The notes under the pieces are model-generated. The model saw only the letters and a program-made list of their open reading frames with translations. It was not told where the DNA came from and did not search any database. DNA of 9,224 nt. It comes from an uncultured Ilumatobacter sp. (lineage in GTDB: Bacteria; Actinomycetota; Acidimicrobiia; Acidimicrobiales; Ilumatobacteraceae). The translations under genes and the position numbers were made by a program. Positions 1 through 5,840 of the stretch are shown here, piece after piece. Every line of letters begins with the position of its first letter. Positions within the stretch are counted from its first letter, which is position 1. The DNA lies in the NCBI GenBank assembly GCA_937891565.1, contig CALAHA010000428.1, positions 1 to 9,224 of the forward strand. The letters run 5' to 3'.

Positions 1-190
1 GCGCGACTGCTCTCTGGCTCTACTGATTTCTCGATCTACGGGCTGATGACCCGGGTGCCCATAATCAGATCATGAGCGGCAGCGGCGCGCTGACGTAGCG
101 ACTCACCAAATGGGGGGGGGCGACGCTGCTGTGGACTGCTGGCTCACGTGGCCACTTCTGTCACTTCTGCCACTTGCCGGTCAGGTCAGG
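1..190. other. Left edge, no convincing gene
   Basis: No complete gene is visible here. On the plus strand, frame 1 is open from base 1 to a TGA at 73-75 (24 codons). This could be the tail of a gene entering from the left, but the short peptide is not recognisable and its composition decides nothing. The remainder holds a run of nine G (112-120) and two short tandem repeats that lead into the nitroreductase stop codon. I see no tRNA cloverleaf and no clear terminator. Confidence 0.5.
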
Positions 191-194
191 TCAG
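153..194. repeat. Two adjacent short tandem repeats
   Basis: Bases 153-176 hold a 9-bp unit, CACTTCTGT then CACTTCTGC, followed by a partial third copy. Bases 179-193 hold three exact copies of GGTCA. The last copy contains the complement of the nitroreductase stop codon (191-193), so on the minus strand each unit would offer a TGA. Function unknown; replication slippage is the simplest origin. Confidence 0.7.
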
Positions 195-856
195 TTTGGG
201 GGCGAGTGCAGCGGAGCGCCGTCGAATCTGTCGATTGCAGCAAACGACTCGACTGGCTCGCGACGGAGTCGGGTCAGCTGCTTGACAGGGTGACCAAGGA
301 AGATCGTCGCAACGAGTGCGTGGTCTTTTGGGAGGCCAAGGAGGCCGGCTGCTTCAGGCTCGCGACGACTGAGGAACGTGGTCATCACGCCGCCGAGACC
401 GCGATGGCGCGCCGACAGCATGAGGTTCCAGCAGAATGGATAGATCGATCCGCCTCCGGTCATTGGCGGCCGCTCGAGGTCGGCGTCCATCATTGCGATC
501 TTGCCCAGATCGGCAGCGATAGCCAGCACGACCGGGATGGATTCGATGTTGTCCAAGAGTTCGTTGGGCTTGCCGGGCGTGATGTTGTCTGGCGTCTCGT
601 ATCCCACGACGGTGTACGGCTGACCGCCTGCCATGCGGATCTCGAGGTACTCGTCCCACACCGGCTGCATGAGGTCGGCCAGTCCTCGTCGAAGTGGTCG
701 GTCTTCCACAACAGCGACGCGCCAGGGCTGGCCGTTGCCGCCTGACGGAGCAAACCGGGCGTCGTCGAGGATTGCCGCGACAATGTCGAGCCCGACCGGT
801 TTGTCCTTGAACGAGCGAACGGCGCCATTGGTGCGAAGTGCGTACTGCAAATCCAT
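191..856 (-). CDS. Nitroreductase family flavoprotein
   Basis: A 221-residue protein of the usual length for FMN-dependent nitroreductases, which use NAD(P)H to reduce nitro groups, quinones or enones in the cytoplasm. The family hallmarks are visible. They are an N-terminal Arg14 in VRSFK for FMN phosphate contact, the APSGGNGQPW segment at residues 36-45, and the GGGSIYP segment (134-140) followed by a Gly-rich GLGG turn (153-156). A C-terminal FLGHP strand precedes a short polar tail. There is no signal peptide or membrane segment. The ATG start (854-856) has only a weak AGG upstream, but the N-terminus matches the family start. The gene stands alone and is divergent from betA, with 98 bp between them. 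The substrate cannot be told from sequence, and a role linked to choline metabolism is not indicated. The family call is secure; the specificity is open. Confidence 0.9.
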   Translation of the reverse strand: MDLQYALRTNGAVRSFKDKPVGLDIVAAILDDARFAPSGGNGQPWRVAVVEDRPLRRGLADLMQPVWDEYLEIRMAGGQPYTVVGYETPDNITPGKPNELLDNIESIPVVLAIAADLGKIAMMDADLERPPMTGGGSIYPFCWNLMLSARHRGLGGVMTTFLSRREPEAAGLLGLPKDHALVATIFLGHPVKQLTRLRREPVESFAAIDRFDGAPLHSPPN

Positions 857-954
857 GGGTGTGAACCTATGGCGTGTGAACGACGTCAGGTGAAAAACGG
901 TAGTGGTTCAGTGTTTGCGACGGCGGGTGGCGGCGCCGATGGCAGACTGGACAG
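857..954. promoter_or_regulatory. Divergent intergenic region with direct repeats
   Basis: This gap must hold the promoters of both the nitroreductase (leftward) and the betA-betC pair (rightward). Two exact copies of GTGTGAAC lie at 859-866 and 874-881, a 15-bp period. A looser relative, GTGAAAAAC, lies at 890-898. Direct repeats in a divergent promoter suggest a regulator binding site, but no inverted repeat of the TetR/BetI kind is evident. No consensus -35/-10 pair stands out. Confidence 0.35.
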
Positions 955-2652
955 GTGTATGACTACATCATCGTCGGTGGCGGCTCTGCGGGCTGTGCGC
1001 TCGCCAATCGTTTGAGCGCCGATCCGTCCAACGAAGTCCTCGTGATCGAGGCAGGTCGTCGCGACTGGAAATGGGATGTCTTCATCCACATGCCAGCGGC
1101 GTTGGCCTTCCCCATTGGGAGTCGCTTTTACGACTGGAAGTATGAGTCCGAGCCCGAGCCCTTCATGGACGGCCGACGGGTGTACCACGCTCGCGGCAAG
1201 GTGCTCGGCGGCTCCTCAAGTATCAACGGCATGATCTTCCAGCGGGGCAACCCGATGGACTACGACAAGTGGGGCGCCCTGCCCGGCTTGGAGGACTGGG
1301 ACTGGGCGCACTGTCTGCCGTACTTCAAGCGGATGGAGAACTGCCTGGCCGGTGAGGAGTCGGGACACCCGGGCCTGCGTGGCGACGGGGGCCCGCTCAA
1401 ATTGGAGCGCGGCCCAGCGAAGAATGCATTGTTCGACGCATGGTTGAAGGCGGGAGTCGAAGCCGGCTTCAACCGCACCGACGATGTCAACGGCTATCGC
1501 CAGGAGGGGTTTGCACCGTTCGATAAGAACGTGTCGCGTGGCCGTCGGCTCAGTGCTGCCCGCGCGTATCTGCACCCCGTACTCGACCGAGCGAACCTGA
1601 CGTTGATGACCCGGGCGCAAGTCAACAAGGTCAACTTCGACGGCAACCGGGCCACCGGTGTCGACGTTGAAGTTGGCTTCCGCAAGAAGAAGCAAACGAT
1701 TAAAGGCAAGGAAGTCATTCTCTGCGGCGGAGCGTTCAACAGCCCGCAACTCCTGCAGCTTTCAGGCGTTGGTGATCGTGAGCATCTCGAATCACTCGGC
1801 ATTCCCGTTGTGGCACATGTGCCGGGCGTCGGGGAAAATCTGCAGGATCACCTCGAGGTGTACATCCAGTACGAATCGAAGCTGCCGGTGTCGATTCAAC
1901 CGCACCTGGCGCACTGGAAGAAGCCGTGGATTGGCCTGCAGTGGCTGTTCCGTAGGGGACCGGGTTCGTCGAACCACTTCGAGGCTGGGGCCTTCGTTAA
2001 AAGCAACCCGAGCGAGTCGTATCCGAACCTGATGTTTCACTTTCTGCCGATCGCGATCCGCTATGACGGATCGTCACCCAGCAGGCCCGACGGCAGCAAT
2101 GCCAAAATCGAGCACGGTTATCAGGTGCATGTGGGGCCGATGTATTCGGACGCCCGCGGCACGGTGAAGATCACGACGCGTGATCCGCGCCAGCACCCGG
2201 CGGTGCAGTTCAACTACCTCAGTACCGAGCAAGATCGGCGTGAGTGGATCGAAGCAGTCCGCACAGCGCGCAAGATTTTGACCCAGCCAGCGTTCGAGCC
2301 AATGAACGCCGGTGAGATCTCACCCGGGCCATCCGTCGAAACGGATCAAGAGATCATGGACTGGGTCGCCAAAGACTCCGAAACTGCGTTGCACCCATCG
2401 TGCACGACAAAGATCGGCGGCGCCGACGATCCAATGGCGGTGCTCGACCCGAGCTCGATGAAGGTCTACGGCACTGAAGGGCTCCGTGTTGTCGACGCTG
2501 GTTGTATGCCCAACGTCAGTAACGGCAACACTTACGCACCGACGATGATGATCGCCGAGAAGGCTGCCGACTTGATCCTTGGCAACAATCCGCTGCCGCC
2601 AGACCACACTGAGGTGTACCGCGGTACAGCCGTCGAAGGCGGGCGTCGATGA
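955..2652 (+). CDS. betA: Choline dehydrogenase (GMC oxidoreductase)
   Basis: A 565-residue FAD enzyme that oxidises choline to betaine aldehyde, the first oxidation step of glycine betaine synthesis. The N-terminal dinucleotide-binding motif IVGGGSAG (residues 6-13) is followed by GMC signature 1 (RGKVLGGSSSINGM) and signature 2 (GAFNSPQLLQLSGVG). BetA-specific stretches are visible: MPAALAFP, EPEPFM, NGYRQEGF, VGENLQDHLE and SNHFEAGAF. The active-site pair expected in this family is His480 (in HPSCT) and Asn525 (in GNTYAPT). Length is close to that of E. coli BetA, from recall. The start is a GTG with only a weak purine stretch ahead; no upstream in-frame start gives a better N-terminus, because residues 2-8 already begin the first beta strand. 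Its stop overlaps the betC start (ATGA), indicating a two-gene operon. The sulfatase partner strongly supports choline as substrate, although related GMC alcohol dehydrogenases share much of the fold. Confidence 0.9.
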   Translation: MYDYIIVGGGSAGCALANRLSADPSNEVLVIEAGRRDWKWDVFIHMPAALAFPIGSRFYDWKYESEPEPFMDGRRVYHARGKVLGGSSSINGMIFQRGNPMDYDKWGALPGLEDWDWAHCLPYFKRMENCLAGEESGHPGLRGDGGPLKLERGPAKNALFDAWLKAGVEAGFNRTDDVNGYRQEGFAPFDKNVSRGRRLSAARAYLHPVLDRANLTLMTRAQVNKVNFDGNRATGVDVEVGFRKKKQTIKGKEVILCGGAFNSPQLLQLSGVGDREHLESLGIPVVAHVPGVGENLQDHLEVYIQYESKLPVSIQPHLAHWKKPWIGLQWLFRRGPGSSNHFEAGAFVKSNPSESYPNLMFHFLPIAIRYDGSSPSRPDGSNAKIEHGYQVHVGPMYSDARGTVKITTRDPRQHPAVQFNYLSTEQDRREWIEAVRTARKILTQPAFEPMNAGEISPGPSVETDQEIMDWVAKDSETALHPSCTTKIGGADDPMAVLDPSSMKVYGTEGLRVVDAGCMPNVSNGNTYAPTMMIAEKAADLILGNNPLPPDHTEVYRGTAVEGGRR

Positions 2653-4169
2653 CAGAATCAGTGGCTGCTTCGGTGGCTGCTTCGGTGGGAGGGCAACCAA
2701 ACATTCTGCTGATCATGGCCGATCAGTTGTCGGCTCCGTTCCTGTCGATCCATGGTGGCCCGGCTGTTACACCGAACATCGATCGGCTTGCTGCCGAGGG
2801 CACGACGTTCACAAGTGCGTACAGCAATAGCCCGCTGTGTGCACCTGCTCGTTTCGCGATGTTGAGCGGCCAACTGAACAGCAAAATTGGTGCGTACGAC
2901 AACGCATCGGAGTTCACGTCGAGCGTCCCGACCTTTGCTCATCATTTGAGATCTGCGGGTTATCAGACATCGCTCGTCGGCAAGATGCATTTCGTTGGTG
3001 CCGACCAGTTGCACGGCTATGAAGAGCGTCTGACGACCGATATTTACCCCGCCGACTTCGGGTGGACGCCGAACTGGGGCGACGCTGACGGCCGATTCGA
3101 CTGGTGGTTCCACAACATGGATTCGGTGGTGCACGCTGGTATCGCAAATGTGTCGAACCAACTCGACTACGACGATGACGTTGCGCATCACAGCATTCGC
3201 AAGCTGCGCGACCTGGCACGGACTGCCGACGAGCGCCCGTGGATGATGACGGCATCGTTCACGCACCCGCACGATCCGTACATCGCGCGGCAGCAGTTCT
3301 GGGATCTCTACGATCACGATTCCATCCCGATGCCGTCGGTCGGCCCGATTGCCGACGACGAGAACGACCCGCACAGCCGGCGTCTTCGCCATGTGATTGC
3401 CGCTGACACCACCGAGGTCAGCGACGACCAGATCCGCAACGCCCGCCACGCGTACTTGGCCAACATCAGCTTCGTCGACCACCACATCGGTGAAATGCTC
3501 GACACGCTCGACCGGCACGGCATGGCCGACAACACCGTCGTGATCTTTACGGGTGACCACGGCGACATGCTCGGCGAACGCGGCCTCTGGTACAAGATGA
3601 GCTTCTTTGAGCACAGCGCGCGCATCCCGCTGATTGTTCGCCAGCCCGGCGTCGCTGGCGGTGAGCGGATCGATGAGCACGTCGGGCTGCTCGACATTGC
3701 CCCGACGATGCTCGACCTGGCAGGTGTCGACGTGCCCGCAACAATGGATGGCCGCAGCGTGCTCGACGGTGGCGTCGACAAGACGGTCGTCGGGGAGTAT
3801 CTGGGCGAAGGTGCTGTGGCGCCAATCTTCATGATCCGCCGAGGTGATTGGAAGTACGTGTCGTCACTCGCCGACCCGCCGCAACTCTTCAATGTGGCGG
3901 TGGATCCGTCCGAGCTGAGCAACCTTGCGGTCGACCCCGAACACGCCGACGTGGCGGCTGCGTTCGCAGCGGAAGTAGCCGATCGTTGGGACGGACCTGC
4001 GATTGACGCAGCGGTCCGGTCGAACCAGGAGGCGCGGGCGATAGTTGACCGAGCGTTACGTCAGGGACGGTTCGAGGCCTGGGACTACGTCCCACAGAGC
4101 AACGCACTGAACCAGTACATGCGTAACCACCTCGACCTCAACGACGTCGAATCCAGCCGCCGCGCCTGA
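2649..4169 (+). CDS. betC: Choline-sulfatase
   Basis: A 506-residue type I sulfatase that hydrolyses choline-O-sulfate to choline and sulfate. The sulfatase signature CAPAR starts at Cys64, the residue expected to be converted to formylglycine. Metal and substrate residues are in place: Asp25 in MADQ, Lys112 and His114 in GKMHF, His206 in THPHDP, Asp303-His304 in GDHGDML, and Lys316 in LWYKMSFFE. The stretches ERLTTDIYPADFGWTP, NDPHSRRLRH and ERGLWYKMSFFE are those of BetC rather than of aryl- or glycan-sulfatases. The C-terminal 70 or so residues (ending RNHLDLNDVE plus a short tail) match the choline-sulfatase C-terminal domain. There is no signal peptide, so the enzyme is cytoplasmic, as in rhizobial BetC, and the substrate must be imported. 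The ATG overlaps the betA stop, and a GAAGG at 2635-2639 can serve as ribosome binding site. Residues 5-13 are encoded by a small tandem repeat. No sulfatase-maturing enzyme is present in the window. Confidence 0.94.
   Translation: MTESVAASVAASVGGQPNILLIMADQLSAPFLSIHGGPAVTPNIDRLAAEGTTFTSAYSNSPLCAPARFAMLSGQLNSKIGAYDNASEFTSSVPTFAHHLRSAGYQTSLVGKMHFVGADQLHGYEERLTTDIYPADFGWTPNWGDADGRFDWWFHNMDSVVHAGIANVSNQLDYDDDVAHHSIRKLRDLARTADERPWMMTASFTHPHDPYIARQQFWDLYDHDSIPMPSVGPIADDENDPHSRRLRHVIAADTTEVSDDQIRNARHAYLANISFVDHHIGEMLDTLDRHGMADNTVVIFTGDHGDMLGERGLWYKMSFFEHSARIPLIVRQPGVAGGERIDEHVGLLDIAPTMLDLAGVDVPATMDGRSVLDGGVDKTVVGEYLGEGAVAPIFMIRRGDWKYVSSLADPPQLFNVAVDPSELSNLAVDPEHADVAAAFAAEVADRWDGPAIDAAVRSNQEARAIVDRALRQGRFEAWDYVPQSNALNQYMRNHLDLNDVESSRRA
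2661..2689 (+). repeat. 12-bp tandem repeat in the betC 5' end
   Basis: The unit GTGGCTGCTTCG occurs twice exactly (2661-2672 and 2673-2684), followed by a partial third copy. It is in frame and encodes VAAS-VAAS-V just ahead of the conserved sulfatase core. Each copy begins with an in-frame GTG, so copy number could change without breaking the frame and would add or remove possible start codons. Confidence 0.8.
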
Positions 4170-4188
4170 CCTGGGCTACCGCCAGCGG

Positions 4189-5591
4189 TTGCCGGCCAAA
4201 TTTCTTGAGAAATTCTGTGCCAGCACAGCGCGCAGAGGGGCCGGCGGGTCCGTCCCCAAGACGTTGACCTGGACGGGTGTCGATCGGCTGCTTCTGCTTG
4301 CGTTTGACCCGGCAGCCGAGCTCGACGCCGCGATCGCCGAAGCCGAGCTTGCCAAAAGGGTCGCCGAAACGCAGCTCGCGGCAGCCGTTGCCGTGGTATC
4401 GGCCCGAGCTTCGTTTCGCGACGGCGGGTACCGGTCGATCCGGACATACCTCACGGGCACATTGAACTGCTCAGGTGCGCAGGCGAACAAGATTCGCCGC
4501 CGCGGCGACCTGGTCAACAACCACGAGGCCTTCGGCGACGCGCTGCTGTCCGGCCAGATTGGCGTCGACCAGGTCGATCGGCTCGCCACGGCGGCATCGC
4601 ATCCCCGTGCGGGCGATCAGTTCGCCGACTTCGTGCCGATCCTGCTGGAGCAGGCCGAGCAGCTCGAGTACAACCAGTTCGACAAAGTGATCGATCACTT
4701 CATCGGCCGCGCTGACCCCGATGGCGCATTCGATACTCAAAAGTTCCACGAAGACCACCGGACAGCAAGCGTCCGTGACGACAAGGGTGTCGTCACAGTG
4801 CATGCGTCCGGTGGGTGCCCACAAGCCGCTGCCGAGATGGCCAAGGTCTTCGAACTGGCCGTACAAGCCGAATTCGAAGCTGACTGTGTAGCCCGGCGTG
4901 CAGAGCACGGTAATGACGCCCTGAACCATCCGCTCCGCTGGTCAACATCCTGTTCGACCACGTCTCGGCCGGCCACGCGATGTTCGCTCACGGCCTTGTT
5001 GATTCACCGAATCTCTTCGGATTTCCCGACGAAGTGTTCGAAGCTGCAGCATCAGACCTCTCGAAGCACCGGTGCGAAACCACGACTGGAACTTCGGTGA
5101 ACCCCGATGTCGCACTGCGCGCAGTGATCACAGGGCAGGTGCGCCGAGCCGTCGTCGGCGCCGACAGTGTCGTCATCGACCTCGGCCGCACACAGCGATT
5201 GTTCACCGCAAAAGCCCGAGAAGCTGCCCAGATGTTGGTCACCACCTGCACCCACCGCGGCTGCGGCATTCCGGCAACGTTGTGCGACGTCGATCATCGC
5301 AAGGAGTGGGCCGGCGATGATGGCCCAACCGATCAAGCCAACGCAATGCCACTCTGCGGATCCCACGACCGTTGGAAACATGCGAACAACATTCGAAGTC
5401 GACGAGCCGGTAGTGGCCGACTCTTTTTGATCAGACCCGATGGCACCGCCGTCCTACCCGTCGGCGCCCGCGAGCCCGACTGGGCCGAACCACTGCCGAG
5501 TATCGACATCTTGTGGGACCAGGTCGGCGACACGGTCGACTTCGGCGGCCCAGCCATCACGGTCCGGTCGGACTGCTTCGCTACCGCTTAA
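4189..5591 (+). pseudogene. DUF222-HNH endonuclease, frameshifted by deletion
   Basis: The gene encodes a DUF222 (13E12-type) protein with a C-terminal HNH nuclease, a family abundant in actinomycetes and of poorly known function. The first part (frame 1, TTG at 4189 or 4264, to about 4935) gives the DUF222 helices: DAAIAEAELAKRV, GGYRSIRTYL, and the region ending FEADCVARRAEHGNDALNHPL. The second part (frame 3, from about 4935 to the TAA at 5589-5591) starts PLVNILFDHVSAGH and holds the nuclease core. That core is C-THRGC, then CDVDH (5283-5297), W, TDQANAMPLC and HDRWKH. Frame 1 runs on as unrelated sequence to 5100, and frame 3 has stops before about 4916. The segment usually found between these parts (an RTDAQRR-like motif and a following helix) is missing, so a deletion of 3n+1 bases near 4930-4940 fits better than a one-base slip. 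An ATG at 4980 could restart translation to give an HNH-only protein. The true start is uncertain and no clear ribosome binding site is seen. Confidence 0.8.
4199..4214. promoter_or_regulatory. AT-rich perfect inverted repeat
   Basis: AATTTCT and AGAAATT form 7-bp arms around a central TG. The element is AT-rich in GC-rich surroundings. It lies 30 bp after the betC stop and just after the first possible start (4189) of the DUF222-HNH gene. If that gene actually starts at TTG 4264, the repeat would sit in its promoter region as a possible operator. The 2-base centre is too tight for an RNA hairpin of full length, so a dimeric protein site is more likely than a terminator. Confidence 0.4.
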
Positions 5592-5802
5592 AGAAGCGGC
5601 GCAGTGCGTGCTGGTAGTAAGCGGTGAGCCAGGCCAGCGATCCGCCGAGGAAGAACAGCGCCATAACCCAACGGAACGCCATCTCGCTACTGAAGTTGCT
5701 GACCACCTGAATCGCCCCGGCAATCATCGACGCCACGAGCACGATGACGCCGATCGACCAGATCACCCCGACCGCTCGGTCGTGTCCAGTCATCGAGGCC
5801 AT
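5581..5802 (-). CDS. Small two-helix membrane protein
   Basis: A 73-residue protein with two hydrophobic segments, residues about 11-34 (VGVIWSIGVIVLVASMIAGA and on) and about 43-63 (FRWVMALFFLGGSLAWLTAYY). They are joined by a short polar link. A basic tail (HALRRFFKR) ends the protein, as expected for a cytoplasmic C-terminus. I do not recognise the family. The ATG at 5802 was chosen because the frame upstream overlaps aconitase and has low-complexity, non-membrane content. A second ATG at 5793 is possible. No Shine-Dalgarno sequence is visible, and a hairpin occupies the upstream region. The gene starts 28 bases after the aconitase stop on the same strand, so it is probably cotranscribed. 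Its stop overlaps the convergent DUF222-HNH gene by 11 bp. Confidence 0.7.
   Translation of the reverse strand: MASMTGHDRAVGVIWSIGVIVLVASMIAGAIQVVSNFSSEMAFRWVMALFFLGGSLAWLTAYYQHALRRFFKR
5584..5599. terminator. Hairpin across the convergent stop codons
   Basis: CCGCTT and AAGCGG form a perfect 6-bp stem with an AAAG loop. The 5' arm and loop include the plus-strand TAA (5589-5591), and the minus-strand TAG lies directly beside the stem (5581-5583). The position between converging genes suits a bidirectional terminator. There is no T tract on either side, so efficient intrinsic termination is doubtful. Confidence 0.4.
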
Positions 5803-5810
5803 GAAGAACT

Positions 5811-5840
5811 GCTTGGCTGGATTAGCCGGGTCAGCCAAGC
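5811..5840 (-). terminator. Strong hairpin at the aconitase 3' end
   Basis: On the minus strand GCTTGGCTG (5840-5832) pairs perfectly with CAGCCAAGC (5819-5811) around a 12-base loop. The aconitase TGA (5833-5831) straddles the end of the 5' arm. Only AGTTCTTC separates the 3' arm from the ATG of the small membrane gene. It could be a weak terminator or attenuator, an RNA processing or 3'-end stability element, or a structure that makes the small gene depend on translation of aconitase. Confidence 0.55.

Noticed and set aside
110..745. A 211-codon plus-strand frame starting at the G9 run.
   Set aside because: It lies antisense to the nitroreductase, whose conserved motifs are clear, and it begins in low-complexity sequence.
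939..962. A 7-codon ATG-to-TGA ORF overlapping the betA GTG start.
   Set aside because: It has no ribosome binding site and is too short to distinguish from chance, although its stop overlaps the betA start region.
2658..3680. A 340-codon open frame on the minus strand inside betC.
   Set aside because: It is antisense to a well-supported sulfatase, its protein has no recognisable domain, and its composition reflects the GC-rich third positions of the real gene.
4178..4189. ACCGC-CA-GCGGT inverted repeat after betC as a terminator.
   Set aside because: The 5-bp stem with a 2-base centre is too small and is not followed by a T tract.
4930..4946. Programmed ribosomal frameshift in the DUF222-HNH gene.
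   Set aside because: No slippery heptamer or strong following structure is seen, and conserved residues seem to be missing at the join, which a frameshift would not explain.
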